DNA of 64,000 bases from Mesoflavibacter sp. (lineage in GTDB: Bacteria > Pseudomonadota > Alphaproteobacteria > UBA8366 > Aestuariispiraceae), in NCBI GenBank assembly GCA_017792345.1, contig CP051228.1, forward strand, positions 558,001 to 622,000, given 5' to 3'. Under the pieces are notes generated by a model. It did no database searches, was not told the DNA's origin, and worked only from the letters and a program-made list of their open reading frames with translations. How positions within the stretch are numbered: position 1 is the first letter of the stretch; every line of letters starts with the position of its first letter. Shown in pieces: positions 1 to 8,331 of the stretch. A program made the position numbers and the translations under genes.

Positions 1-119
1 CGGATCGCCGTCTCCCCGCCCATGGAGGCGGCGTTGTCGCGCAGGATCTGTGGCAGGGTCCGGCCCTGCGAGCCGCGCGACAGGGCCACTGCCTGCGCCT
101 GAAGACGGGTTGCGCTCAT
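1..119 (-). CDS. AMP-dependent acyl-CoA synthetase, N-terminal fragment
   Basis: Only the first 39 codons are inside the window; the gene continues past base 1. The fragment starts with Met-Ser-Ala-Thr and contains a Leu-Pro-Gln-Ile-Leu-Arg-Asp-Asn stretch, which resembles the N-terminus of long-chain acyl-CoA synthetases found next to LivG-type ATPases. Its ATG overlaps the stop codon of the ABC ATPase gene in an ATGA arrangement, so the two are probably translationally coupled. If right, it would activate an imported carboxylic acid to its CoA thioester for the acyl-CoA dehydrogenase upstream. The family call rests on context and a short stretch, so it is tentative. Confidence 0.5.
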   Translation of the reverse strand, partial: MSATRLQAQAVALSRGSQGRTLPQILRDNAASMGGETAI

Positions 120-919
120 GCCGCGCCCTCCGCCAGGGTCTCTGCGTCGCCCCCCAGATAGGCGGCGATCACACGGGGGTCGGCCGCGACCTCCGCCGGC
201 GTGCCGTCGGCGATGACGGCGCCGAACTCCAACACCGTCACCCGGTCGGAAATGTCCATCACGACATCCATGTCATGCTCGACCAGCACGACGGGGATGC
301 CGAAACGGTCGCGGATATCCAGTACGTATCGGGCCAGGTCGCCCTTCTCCTCCGGACTCATCCCGGCCATGGGTTCGTCCATGATCAGGATCGACGGCGA
401 CAGGGCGAGGGCGCGGCCGAGATCGACCTGTTTGCGCAAACCGTAGGACAGGCCCCCGACCGGGCTGTGCCGAACCTCCTCCAGTTCCAGGAAATCGATG
501 ATCTCCTCCGCCTTCGTCGCGAATTCCTCTTCCTGCCGGATCGAGGCCGGGGTCCGGAACAGGGCATGGAAGACCCCGCCCTTCATGCGCGGGTGAAAGC
601 CGGTCAGGATGTTTTCGCGCACCGTCATCGACGGATAGGTCTGGATGCCCTGGAAGGTGCGGCCGATCCCGCCCCGTGCCCGCTCAGGCGGGGAGAGACC
701 GGAAATGTCCGCGCCCTTGAACAGGACCGATCCGGAATACGGGCGATAGAAGCCGGACAGGCAATTCAGCAAGCTCGACTTGCCGGCCCCGTTCGGGCCG
801 ATCAGGGCATGCACCGAACCGGCCTCGACCGTCAGCGAAACGCTGCGCAGTGCCTCCACCGCGGCGAACCGCAGGCACAAGTCGCGTGCTTCCAGTATGG
901 CACCGGACTCCCGGACCAT
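116..919 (-). CDS. LivG-type ABC transporter ATP-binding protein
   Basis: A 267-residue ATPase of the branched-chain amino-acid/aromatic-acid (LivG) class. Visible motifs are the Walker A GPNGAGKSS at residues 41-49, a signature loop around LSYGLRKQ, Walker B ILIMDEP, and a late switch His in VEHDMDVV. The open frame extends to 994, but ATG 919 has a strong GGAGGAAG ribosome site and avoids overlap with the upstream stop at 978. The neighbours (acyl-CoA dehydrogenase, acyl-CoA synthetase) suggest uptake of a branched or aromatic carboxylate rather than an amino acid. Permeases and LivF would lie beyond base 1. Confidence 0.9.
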   Translation of the reverse strand: MVRESGAILEARDLCLRFAAVEALRSVSLTVEAGSVHALIGPNGAGKSSLLNCLSGFYRPYSGSVLFKGADISGLSPPERARGGIGRTFQGIQTYPSMTVRENILTGFHPRMKGGVFHALFRTPASIRQEEEFATKAEEIIDFLELEEVRHSPVGGLSYGLRKQVDLGRALALSPSILIMDEPMAGMSPEEKGDLARYVLDIRDRFGIPVVLVEHDMDVVMDISDRVTVLEFGAVIADGTPAEVAADPRVIAAYLGGDAETLAEGAA

Positions 920-977
920 CGTCTTCCTCCCTGCCTGTCGCGCGGGGTGCTCTTCCGGCACCCTTTCGGCGCGGAAA

Positions 978-2138
978 TCAGAACTGAACGTCAAGCCCGC
1001 AGGCGCGGGCGATCAGCAATGTCTGGATCTGGCTCGACCCGTCCCCGATGGTGCAGATCCGGTTGTCGCGCAGATAGCGCGACGGCGGGCAGTCATCCAT
1101 GAAGCCCCAGCCACCGGAGACCTGGATCGCCAGATTGGCAACCTCCGACCCGACTTCGGTCGCATGCAGTTTCGCCATGGACAGCGCCCCCAGATCCTCG
1201 ATGCCCTCATCCACCTGCCAGGCGGCGCGATAGGTCACCAGCCGCGCGCTGTCCGTCTTCAGCGCCATCTTCGCGACCATTTCCTGAATCAGTTGCAGCC
1301 GCCCGATCGGTCCGCCGAAGGCCTGGCGCTCCTTCGCATAGGAAATCGCATGATCCAGGCTGGCCTGGGCGAGGCCCAGCGAACTGGCCGCCAGGAACAG
1401 GCGCGCCGCCTGATACCCTTTGTGCAGCAGATAACGTCCCGAATGGGGCGCCCCCACCACGGCGTCCGGACCCAGCACGCAATCGTCAAGATAGAGCGGC
1501 CGCGTGTCGGAGCTTTTCCAGCCCATCTTGTTGTAGAGCTTGCCCCGGCTGTACCCGTCGGCATCGTTGGGCGTCAGGAACAGCGTGAATTTCTTCTTTT
1601 CCTCTTCCTTCGGCGAGCTGACCGCCAGGATCAGGGTGAAGGACGAGATCGGGGTGCCGGCATTGGTGATGAAGGCCTTCTCACCGGTCAGAGACCAACT
1701 GCCGTTGCCCATTTCGGTGGCGCGGGTCTTGAACCCGCCGGTATCCGATCCGGCATCGGGCTCCGTCCCGGCGATGGAACAGATCTTCTGGCCGGACACG
1801 ATGTCCGGCAGCCACTTGGCCTTCTGTTCATCGGTACCGTAGCGCGCAACCGTCAGGCCCGTGGCCATCGACACCATGGCCGAAACGGCGAGCGACTGGT
1901 CGGCGCGGGCGATTTCTTCAAGGGCCAGGACGGCTTCGAAGACACCGAGACCCAGACCGCCGAGTTCCTTCGGGAAGGGGATCGCCTGCACGCCCATTTC
2001 ACCCAGCCGCTGGAACAGATCGACGGGGAATTCCCCGTCGCGGTCCAGTGCCTCGGCACGCGGCGCGATCTCGGCCTGGGCGAAATCGTGGATCGCCTGC
2101 TTCAGTTCCTTCTGTTCGGGCGTCAGGTCGAAATTCAT
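978..2138 (-). CDS. Acyl-CoA dehydrogenase
   Basis: A 386-residue FAD-dependent acyl-CoA dehydrogenase of normal length. It shows the N-terminal helical segment (LTPEQKELKQAIHDFAQ), the flavin/substrate motif CSIAGTEPDAGSD, the trans-membered KMGWKSSDTRPL segment and the C-terminal DGSSQIQ region. The start Met overlaps the stop of the TetR gene (ATGA at 2135-2138), supporting one operon. It would introduce the alpha-beta double bond into an acyl-CoA made by the downstream synthetase. The substrate cannot be told from the sequence; short- or branched-chain acyl-CoA is likely. Confidence 0.92.
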   Translation of the reverse strand: MNFDLTPEQKELKQAIHDFAQAEIAPRAEALDRDGEFPVDLFQRLGEMGVQAIPFPKELGGLGLGVFEAVLALEEIARADQSLAVSAMVSMATGLTVARYGTDEQKAKWLPDIVSGQKICSIAGTEPDAGSDTGGFKTRATEMGNGSWSLTGEKAFITNAGTPISSFTLILAVSSPKEEEKKKFTLFLTPNDADGYSRGKLYNKMGWKSSDTRPLYLDDCVLGPDAVVGAPHSGRYLLHKGYQAARLFLAASSLGLAQASLDHAISYAKERQAFGGPIGRLQLIQEMVAKMALKTDSARLVTYRAAWQVDEGIEDLGALSMAKLHATEVGSEVANLAIQVSGGWGFMDDCPPSRYLRDNRICTIGDGSSQIQTLLIARACGLDVQF

Positions 2139-2821
2139 GCGGAATGCTCCTTCGGATGGGTCGTCGGGCGGGCATCCTTCCGCCGCGCCGCATTCAGGGT
2201 CGCGGAAAGGTGCCTTTCGGGTTCGGCAGCAAGGCCGCGCGTGGCAATTTCGATGATGGCGTCGGACACGTCCCAGGCATTCCAGACGCCGGTTTCGCGA
2301 TACCATTTGGCGGTCCAATGGACGGCACCCAGCAGGGTGAAGACCGCGACCTTCGGCTCCAGATCCAGGATCGACCCGTCGCGGCGCCCCTCTTCGATCA
2401 GACCGCGCAGACGACGTTCGTAATCGTCGCGCAGGGCATAGATGCGCTCCGCTTCCGGGCCCTCCAGCACGTTTTCTTCGAGGATCAGCGCGGGCACACC
2501 CAGCTCCGCCATCATCACGATCAGATAGTTGCGCAGGCTGAGCTGCACCTTCTCCAGCCCGTTCCGCCCGGACGCCGTGCCTTCGGTCAGCGCACGGTCG
2601 GCGATTTCCATCGCCTCCTCATGGCAGGCCAGGATCAGATCGTTCTTGTTGGAGACGTAGCGGTAGAGTGCCGCCGCCGACACGCCCAGCTGACGCGCCA
2701 CATCATCCAGCTTCGCCCCCTGGCTTCCCCCCCTGGAGAAGACCTTGGCCGCGGCGCGGATGATGGCCTTGCGTTTGAGTTCCTGCTGCTCTGCGCGGTC
2801 AGGAACGGCGTTTCCCCACAT
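2135..2821 (-). CDS. TetR family transcriptional regulator
   Basis: A 228-residue TetR/AcrR-type repressor. The N-terminal helix-turn-helix (residues about 15-60, with LDDVARQLGVSAAALYRYVSNKNDLI) is clear; the C-terminal half is the variable ligand domain. It is the first gene of the operon with acyl-CoA dehydrogenase, ABC ATPase and acyl-CoA synthetase, and probably represses its own operon in response to an acyl-CoA or the imported acid. This arrangement is typical of fatty-acid or branched-chain catabolic regulators, but the ligand is an inference. Confidence 0.9.
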   Translation of the reverse strand: MWGNAVPDRAEQQELKRKAIIRAAAKVFSRGGSQGAKLDDVARQLGVSAAALYRYVSNKNDLILACHEEAMEIADRALTEGTASGRNGLEKVQLSLRNYLIVMMAELGVPALILEENVLEGPEAERIYALRDDYERRLRGLIEEGRRDGSILDLEPKVAVFTLLGAVHWTAKWYRETGVWNAWDVSDAIIEIATRGLAAEPERHLSATLNAARRKDARPTTHPKEHSA

Positions 2822-2875
2822 AACGAACTCTTAAAATGTTTTATCTAACGTTTGTTATAATTTCGGAGTTGTTTG
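2822..2875 (-). promoter_or_regulatory. AT-rich promoter region of the TetR-led operon
   Basis: The 50 or so bases upstream of the TetR start are markedly AT-rich compared with their surroundings and contain an AACGTT palindromic core flanked by TTATC and TTTGTTATAA. This is where a promoter and an autoregulatory TetR operator would be expected. No perfect long dyad is seen, so the operator is a guess. Confidence 0.35.
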
Positions 2876-3192
2876 CCGTCAATCAGTTTCGTGAATCGGG
2901 ATTCACGGGCGCGAGAGACGGTTGACTTTGGTGAGCGTCGGCCAGCCGGTCATGAAAGGGGCTTCACAATCCGGCGGCGGCCGGGAGGCGCGCGAAGACG
3001 CGCTGGACGGCCCCCCTACTCGAGGGGGCTACCGTCCGGCACATGGCAGGGATGGGGCGATCGAACACACCGGCAAGGCTCGGCTGCGCCGCCGAAACCT
3101 ATCCGGCGACGACGGATGCAAGGCCGGGCCATTGCGTCGGTTGGGACCGCGCTCTGTCTTAGCAAGTCAAGGCGTGAACGGGCGTGCCGTCC
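2876..3192. other. Intergenic region without a convincing gene
   Basis: About 320 bases between the TetR promoter and the small basic gene. Open frames on the plus strand exist, but their translations are low-complexity Gly/Arg-rich strings with no recognisable family, and none has a good ribosome site. I see no tRNA and no clear terminator. Confidence 0.5.
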
Positions 3193-3399
3193 TCAGCGCG
3201 GCTGCGATGCCATCGCCGCGACGATTTCCTGCCGGTGCTGCCGGCGCGCGCGGCGCAGCTGGTCGCGGTGCAGATCCCGGTTCAGCTCCGCCGTCTTCGG
3301 GGCCGCGCTTTTCGGCTGGGCCGCGATGGCGGATTCGAGGGTGCGGCGGTGGTGGCGCCGGGCGCGGTCGATCTGGTCTCGTTTGAGGTCCTGGTTCAT
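3193..3399 (-). CDS. Small basic protein with an internal duplication (unknown function)
   Basis: A 68-residue, highly basic protein preceded by a GGAAGGAG ribosome site 6-7 bases before ATG 3399. A longer upstream frame exists but reads as non-coding. It consists almost entirely of two related segments of about 29 residues: residues 2-30 (NQDLKRDQIDRARRHHRR...) and 39-67 (NRDLHRDQLRRARRQHRQ...), each ending in Gln-Pro followed by Lys or Arg, joined by a short linker. Each copy is likely one amphipathic helix rich in Arg and His. No family is recognised; nucleic-acid or membrane-surface binding is only a guess. It stands alone on the minus strand. Confidence 0.6.
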   Translation of the reverse strand: MNQDLKRDQIDRARRHHRRTLESAIAAQPKSAAPKTAELNRDLHRDQLRRARRQHRQEIVAAMASQPR

Positions 3400-3578
3400 C
3401 TCGGTCTCCTTCCGGTTCGCGTAGATTTCAATCTTCGACTGACGGAATACCGGTGTCGGGCCCGGAGTCCTGTGCGTGTCGCACGGATTGCCTGCAGGGC
3501 GAACCGACTGATGCCGAAGTCTCTCATATCTGGAATTTTCATGCAAATCGGGGCGACCATCCGCCGCCGCGCGACGCG

Positions 3579-4034
3579 TCAACGGAACTTCTGTTCCACC
3601 GTGTCGCAATGGTCCAGATAGGCCTGGACCTCGGCCTTGGAGTAGCCGAGCAATCGGCCGATTTCATGCGTGTCGGCATCGGTCCGCCCTTTACCCTTGG
3701 TGCGGGCGTAAAGGGTCCGCATGGCGAAGACGCGCCATTCCTCGCCGGGCAGCGCATAGTAGAGTTCGCGCATCGGACGGGTCGCGCCGCGGATGACGAG
3801 CGGGTAGCGGTATTCCCGCTGGACGATCCGGCCCGACCGGACATGGGGCCCGAACTGGGCGTCGGGGAATTCGTACTCCGTGTCCGCCGCCCCGGAAAAC
3901 ATGGCGAGCGGCTTCTCACCGCCCAGCATGAGGTCGAGCTCGCATCCTTCATGCGGACCGACGCCCGGCGGGTAGTCCCAGTCGTCGTCCGGGTTTGCCA
4001 TGCCCGTCAAATCCCCCGTCAACTCCCCCGTCAT
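3579..4034 (-). CDS. Unknown protein, single copy of the PHEGxELDLML domain
   Basis: A 151-residue protein of a family I do not recognise. One domain (about residues 25-150) matches both halves of the neighbouring 319-residue protein. Shared blocks are PHEG-x-ELDLML, KPLA-x-FS, a PD-x-x-F segment followed by GR-x-V, YALP-x-E and GRLLGYS near the C-terminus. The start overlaps the upstream stop (ATGA at 4031-4034), giving translational coupling; an internal Met at residue 12 also has a G-rich site upstream. No signal peptide or membrane segment is seen, so it is probably cytosolic. It is the last gene of a GST-led operon. Confidence 0.75.
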   Translation of the reverse strand: MTGELTGDLTGMANPDDDWDYPPGVGPHEGCELDLMLGGEKPLAMFSGAADTEYEFPDAQFGPHVRSGRIVQREYRYPLVIRGATRPMRELYYALPGEEWRVFAMRTLYARTKGKGRTDADTHEIGRLLGYSKAEVQAYLDHCDTVEQKFR

Positions 4035-4990
4035 GGTGTGCGGACCACATAGCCGGCCTGTTCGACATAGCGTGCGATGCTCTTATCCGAATAGCCGAGG
4101 AGGCGGCCTAAGGTATAAGCGTCCTCCTCGGTCTCGGTACGGCGCCCGGCCTGGGCGACGCAGAAGGCATGCGCCTTTTCGATGCGCCATTTTTCTTCCG
4201 GCAAGGCATACCAGAGAAACCGGATATCTTCGCCGCGGATTGTCTCCACAAAGTCGCCCTTCACCAGCCGTCCGACGGCGACAAAAGGGTCGAAGACCGC
4301 ATCCGGCAATTCGAATTCCGTGCGGACAGGCTCCGAAAAATAGGCCAGCGGTTTGATGCCGCGCAGCATCAGATCAAGCTCCCGACCCTCATGGGGTGCC
4401 GCCCCGTCCAGGCCGGGGATATCGGCATTCGCGGTCCTTATATCGGCTGGCGGCCAGCGCGACCAATGTCCGGCCCGAAAAGCCGCTTCCACCCGCGCCT
4501 CATGATCGATGAAGTCTTCGATGTCGGCTTCCGAATAGCCCAGCAGACGTCCGATCTCCCGGTCGCATTCCACGGTCCAGGCCGTATCGGAACGCGACAA
4601 GATCGTTCGCAGGGCGTCGATACGCCCCGACTCACAGGGAAGCGCGTAGAAAAGGTCCCGGTACGCCCGCGCCTTTCCGTGGAGCATTCTGGTCTTGGCA
4701 TACTCCTGCATCACGATCCGGCCGGACTGAACGTGTGGCGCAAATTCGGTATCGGGGAACAGACCGGCTCTATCTGCCGGTCCCGAGAAATAGGCCAGCG
4801 GCTTGATACCGCGCAACATCAGGTCAAGTTCCCGCCCCTCATGCGGGTCGACGCCGGGCGGCGGCGCCATGTAATCCTCGTCCGGATCCTGATCCATCGT
4901 CATGAAGGGCAGTGTCCGGGCATCGGGCGGCCCTGGCAACCGGGGATTGAGGTCCGGCCTGCCGCCTTCCGGCGGCCTTAGGGCGGACAT
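4031..4990 (-). CDS. Unknown protein with two tandem PHEGxELDLML domains
   Basis: A 319-residue protein made of two copies of the same domain, separated by about 25 residues, after a Pro-rich N-terminal stretch of about 30. Each copy carries PHEGRELDLMLRGIKPLAYF, a PD-x-x-F block, a YALP or FYALP block and a C-terminal GRLLGYS helix. ATG 4990 was chosen because AGGAGG lies about 9 bases upstream and it clears the GST stop by 17 bases; ATG 4903 is the alternative. The GRLLGYS motif followed by an acidic or polar helix could be a small helical module, but no function can be assigned. Confidence 0.75.
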   Translation of the reverse strand: MSALRPPEGGRPDLNPRLPGPPDARTLPFMTMDQDPDEDYMAPPPGVDPHEGRELDLMLRGIKPLAYFSGPADRAGLFPDTEFAPHVQSGRIVMQEYAKTRMLHGKARAYRDLFYALPCESGRIDALRTILSRSDTAWTVECDREIGRLLGYSEADIEDFIDHEARVEAAFRAGHWSRWPPADIRTANADIPGLDGAAPHEGRELDLMLRGIKPLAYFSEPVRTEFELPDAVFDPFVAVGRLVKGDFVETIRGEDIRFLWYALPEEKWRIEKAHAFCVAQAGRRTETEEDAYTLGRLLGYSDKSIARYVEQAGYVVRTP

Positions 4991-5007
4991 CCGCCACCCC
5001 CTCCTGC

Positions 5008-5697
5008 TCACCCGCGCTTTGACGCCTCGAATACGGCGCGTTGGGCGGCCAAGGCGCGGCGGTAGGCGGAGCGGGCATGGGCGCGGGCGATATAGGTTTT
5101 GAGCGCCGGATAGGTATCCAGCAACGGGGCGCCGTCGAGGCGGTAAAGGGTTTCGACCATCATCAGGTCGCCGGCGCTGAAACCGCCGTCGAGCCAGTCG
5201 GCCTCGTCCAGCCGCGCGGCCAGCACGCGCAACCGGGCATGGATGCGGTCCTCCAGGATCGGCAGGCGGTCGGCAAACCAGGGCCGGTCGCGTTCCACCA
5301 GATGGGCGGCCTCCCATTCAACGATGGGCGGTTCGACGGTGTTCAGCGCGGCGAAGATCCAGGCGACCGCGCGGGCGCGGGCATCGGGATCTTCCGGCAG
5401 CAGCCCGGCATGGCGCTGCGCCAGATGCAGGACGATGGCGCCGGATTCGAACAGGACCGGGCCGCCCGGCTCCTCATAGGTCGGAATCTGGCCGAAAGGC
5501 TGCAGCGCCAGATGCGCCGGCTGTTTCATCGCCGCGAAGGAGACCAGGCGCACGTCATAGGCCTGGTCCACCTCCTCCAGCGCCCAACGGACCTTGGTGT
5601 CCCGCGCCATGCCCCGGCCCTCGTCCGGCGAGGCCTCGAAAGCGGTGATGACGGGAACGGCATCGGCAGGGTGCGTTTTGGGTGACTCCGGGGTCAT
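5008..5697 (-). CDS. Glutathione S-transferase family protein
   Basis: A 229-residue two-domain GST. The thioredoxin-fold half contains the cis-Pro context GQIPTYEEPGGPVLFESGAI (Ile-Pro then Glu-Ser for glutathione binding); the helical C-terminal half ends near SAYRRALAAQ. It is of normal length. It heads a minus-strand operon with the two PHEGxELDLML proteins. A perfect 20-base dyad lies just upstream of its start and is shared with the divergent gene at 5854. The role could be detoxification or a glutathione-dependent isomerisation; the substrate is unknown. Confidence 0.88.
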   Translation of the reverse strand: MTPESPKTHPADAVPVITAFEASPDEGRGMARDTKVRWALEEVDQAYDVRLVSFAAMKQPAHLALQPFGQIPTYEEPGGPVLFESGAIVLHLAQRHAGLLPEDPDARARAVAWIFAALNTVEPPIVEWEAAHLVERDRPWFADRLPILEDRIHARLRVLAARLDEADWLDGGFSAGDLMMVETLYRLDGAPLLDTYPALKTYIARAHARSAYRRALAAQRAVFEASKRG

Positions 5698-5739
5698 GGG
5701 GCAATCCGTTCTGTTCGGGAAAATACCTTCCGTTCAAAA

Positions 5740-5759
5740 CATACCAACTGGTTGGTATG
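5740..5759. promoter_or_regulatory. Perfect dyad, likely TetR-type operator
   Basis: CATACCAACTGGTTGGTATG is made of 8-base arms CATACCAA/TTGGTATG around CTGG. It lies between the divergent GST gene and the glycine-zipper gene, 43 bases before the GST start. The size and symmetry are those of TetR/AcrR operators. No TetR gene is adjacent; the nearest one is at 2135-2821. Confidence 0.6.
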
Positions 5760-5853
5760 GCTCAAGTGGGAATTTTTTTGCGGCACTGATGGAACCGCAC
5801 CCCCGCGCCGGGCGTCTCTTGGCTGGAGGTGCAAAACCGGAGGAGCTGTCACC

Positions 5854-6639
5854 ATGCGTGGATTATGGACCATCCTGCCCGTCCTCGGCGCGCTGGCGGT
5901 CGGCGCGGGATCCGCGTGGGCCGCAGAGACGCCGCAGGCCGCCCCGACCTATCAGGCCCAGGCCTATCAATCGCCCGAAGATCAGCCGTTCTGGACGCGG
6001 TCCCCGTCGACCCCGACGGGAGTCGTGCTGCCGCTGGTCGCGGGCACTGCGCCGTTGGCCTGGTCGAACGAGTATTTCGAACAAAGCACCGCCGAGGACG
6101 CGCCGGACTTCGTCCAGGTCGCGGGCGGTCCGCCGCCCTGGGCCCCGGCCCACGGCTATCGCCGCAAACACAAGGGCAAGCACAAGGGCGGTCACGATCA
6201 CGACCGGTATGACGATTACGACCGCTATCCGCTGAACTTCGATCTCGGCCGCTGCAACCGTGATGTGATCGGCAGTATTCTGGGCGGCGCGGCCGGCGCG
6301 GCGGTCGGGTCGGAAATCGGCGACGGCAAGGGCCGGATCGCGGCGATCATCGGCGGCTCCATCGTCGGCATCCTGATCGGCGGTGAGATCGGCCGCACCA
6401 TGGACCGGGCCGACGCGCTGTGCGTCGATCAGGTGATGGAATTCGCGCCGGACGGCCGCACCGTCACCTGGGACAACGGCGACCGCCAATACGCCATGAC
6501 CCCGGCGGAGACCTACCAGACCAAGGACGGCGCCTATTGCCGGGAATATCAGGCGACCTCGACGGTCGGCCGCGAGGTGGTCGACACCTACGGCACCGCC
6601 TGCCGTCAGGCCGACGGGTCCTGGCGCATCGTCAACTGA
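5854..6639 (+). CDS. Glycine-zipper outer-envelope protein
   Basis: A 261-residue exported protein. Residues 1-23 are a signal peptide ending in Ala-Trp-Ala. A His/Lys-rich segment (about residues 100-125) precedes a glycine-zipper hairpin (GGAAGAAVGSEIG ... GGSIVGILIGGEIGRTMD), followed by a C-terminal domain with WDNGDRQYAMTP and two Cys, typical of the 17-kDa surface-antigen family. ATG 5854 is preceded by CCGGAGGAG, so the longer upstream frame is not used. It is divergent from the GST gene across the 20-base dyad. It is probably an envelope-stabilising protein; its specific role is unknown. Confidence 0.82.
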   Translation: MRGLWTILPVLGALAVGAGSAWAAETPQAAPTYQAQAYQSPEDQPFWTRSPSTPTGVVLPLVAGTAPLAWSNEYFEQSTAEDAPDFVQVAGGPPPWAPAHGYRRKHKGKHKGGHDHDRYDDYDRYPLNFDLGRCNRDVIGSILGGAAGAAVGSEIGDGKGRIAAIIGGSIVGILIGGEIGRTMDRADALCVDQVMEFAPDGRTVTWDNGDRQYAMTPAETYQTKDGAYCREYQATSTVGREVVDTYGTACRQADGSWRIVN

Positions 6640-6655
6640 TTCCCCAAAACGCCCT

Positions 6656-7420
6656 CTAGCGCCCCATCTTCTTCGCCAGGTCGTCGAGACCGGCGGAGAG
6701 GATGCGGGTGTCGATGCCGCAGGCGACGAAGAGGTAGCCCCAGTCGAGATAGCGCTGCGCATCGTCGGCGCTGACGGCCAGGATGCCGGGCGCCTTGCCC
6801 GCCGCGCGGATCGTCTGAGCCGCCTGTTTGATGGCGTCCTGCACGTCCGGATGGCCGGGATTGCCCAGATGGCCCATGGAGGCGGACAGGTCGGACGGGC
6901 CGATGAAGACGCCGTCCACGCCGTCCGTCGACGCGATCTCGGAGAGCTGCGCCAGGGCCGCGCCGGTTTCCACCTGGACCAGGATGCAGATTTCGTCCTG
7001 GGCACGGTGCAGGTAATCCTTGATCTTGCCATAGCCGCTGGCCCGGGTCGCGCCCGCAACGCCGCGGATACCGTCCGGCGGATAGCGACAGGCGCGGACG
7101 GCGGCGGCGGCCTCGTCCGGGTTTTCCACGAAGGGCAGCAGGATCGTCTGGGCGCCGATATCCAGGACGCGCTTGATCAGCACCTTGTCGTTCCAGGGCG
7201 GACGCACGGCGGGCATGGCCGGACCGGCGGCCGACGCCTGCAACAGCGGCAGCAGATCGGCGATCTCCAGCGGCGAATGTTCGGCGTCGATCAGGGTCCA
7301 GTCGAAACCGGCATTGGCCAGCATCTCCGACACGACGGGGCTGCAGAAGCTGCTCCAGATGCCGAGTTGCGGCCGGCCTTCCTTGAGCGCCGCCTTGAAC
7401 GTGTTTTTCTTCAATTCCAT
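6656..7420 (-). CDS. HpcH/HpaI family 2-oxo acid aldolase
   Basis: A 254-residue class II (metal-dependent) aldolase of the HpaI type, which cleaves 4-hydroxy-2-oxo acids to pyruvate and an aldehyde. Residues expected for catalysis and metal binding are present: His48 in DAEH, Arg73, Glu151 in QVETGAA and Asp177 in IGPSDLSAS. It is the last gene of the minus-strand meta-cleavage cluster and directly follows the hydratase, as in homoprotocatechuate and catechol meta pathways. The exact chain length of its substrate is not determined by sequence. Confidence 0.9.
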   Translation of the reverse strand: MELKKNTFKAALKEGRPQLGIWSSFCSPVVSEMLANAGFDWTLIDAEHSPLEIADLLPLLQASAAGPAMPAVRPPWNDKVLIKRVLDIGAQTILLPFVENPDEAAAAVRACRYPPDGIRGVAGATRASGYGKIKDYLHRAQDEICILVQVETGAALAQLSEIASTDGVDGVFIGPSDLSASMGHLGNPGHPDVQDAIKQAAQTIRAAGKAPGILAVSADDAQRYLDWGYLFVACGIDTRILSAGLDDLAKKMGR

Positions 7421-7435
7421 GGAGGCATCTTCCCC

Positions 7436-8218
7436 TTAGACGAATTGCACCGCGACGCCACCCAGCGGGCCGAAATCGGCATGCAGCGTGTCGCCCTTAT
7501 CGGCCCAGACCGGGCGCGTGAAGGACCCGGACAGCATCATATGTCCCGGCTCAAGTGTCACGTCGAAGGGGGCCAGCTTGTTCGCCAGCCAGGCAATGGC
7601 CATGGCCGGATGGCCCAGTACGCCGGCGGCCAGCCCGGTCTCCTCGATCTCCGAATTGCGATAGAAGACGGCACCGACCCAGCGCAGGTCGACATCGTCC
7701 GGGCGCACCGGGCGGCCGCCCAGGACCAGCCCCGCCGCCGCCGCATTGTCGGCCACCGTGTCGGTGATCTTGCGCGGGTTCTGGACGCGGGCATCGATGA
7801 TCTCGATGGACGGCACGACATATTCCGTCGCGCGCATCACGTCGACCAGCCCGACATTCGGGCCCTTCAGCGGCTCCTTCAGGATGAAGGTCAGTTCCGG
7901 CTCCACGCGCGGGACGCAGAAATCGGCATGGTTCACCTTCACGCCATCATTCAACAGCATGTCGTCGAAGATATAGCCGTAATCCGGCTCGTCGATCTGG
8001 GACGAGGCCTGCATCGCCTTCGACGTCAGGCCGATCTTGTGCCCGATGATGCGGCGGCCTTCGGCAATGCGCTCATTGGCGATGGCGGAGGAGATGGCAT
8101 AGGAATCCGCGATCTCGATCTGCGGGAAGGTGGTCGAGAGCTGGGTGCAGGGCTTTTTCGTGCGGTGCGCCTGACGCAGGTTTTCGATGGCCTGTTGGCG
8201 CTGTTCTTCGCTGAGCAT
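7436..8218 (-). CDS. 2-oxo-hepta-3-ene-1,7-dioate hydratase-like (FAH superfamily)
   Basis: A 260-residue FAH-fold hydratase that closely follows HpaH in motif order: [29 protein letters not shown] and LGGRPV. The three acidic metal ligands expected for HpaH are at Glu106, Glu108 and Glu139. It would hydrate a 2-oxoalkenoate to the 4-hydroxy-2-oxo acid used by the adjacent aldolase. Related family members are 4-oxalocrotonate decarboxylases, so a decarboxylase role is possible. CAGGAAA precedes the ATG. Confidence 0.85.
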   Translation of the reverse strand: MLSEEQRQQAIENLRQAHRTKKPCTQLSTTFPQIEIADSYAISSAIANERIAEGRRIIGHKIGLTSKAMQASSQIDEPDYGYIFDDMLLNDGVKVNHADFCVPRVEPELTFILKEPLKGPNVGLVDVMRATEYVVPSIEIIDARVQNPRKITDTVADNAAAAGLVLGGRPVRPDDVDLRWVGAVFYRNSEIEETGLAAGVLGHPAMAIAWLANKLAPFDVTLEPGHMMLSGSFTRPVWADKGDTLHADFGPLGGVAVQFV

Positions 8219-8293
8219 GGTTTATTTCCTGTTTTAGAGCAAATCCCGAGCAAACGACCCGTTTGCGACGACGCATTTGCTAATTAAACAACT

Positions 8294-8331
8294 CTCTAGA
8301 GCTTCATGTGTAAGCGCATGATGCTCTAGAG
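8294..8331 (-). terminator. Long hairpin after the semialdehyde dehydrogenase gene
   Basis: A 15-base stem with one mismatch: CTCTAGAGCTTCATG at 8294-8308 pairs with CATGATGCTCTAGAG at 8317-8331, around an 8-base loop. It overlaps the stop codon of the dehydrogenase and is followed by AT-rich DNA. It may be a terminator or processing site splitting the cluster before the hydratase. Confidence 0.6.

Noticed and set aside
780-2423. Plus-strand frame of 547 codons
   Set aside because: It lies antisense to the acyl-CoA dehydrogenase and TetR genes; no recognisable domain.
2873-3424. Plus-strand frames upstream of the small basic gene
   Set aside because: Low-complexity Gly/Arg/Pro translation, no good ribosome site, and overlap with a better-supported small gene on the other strand.
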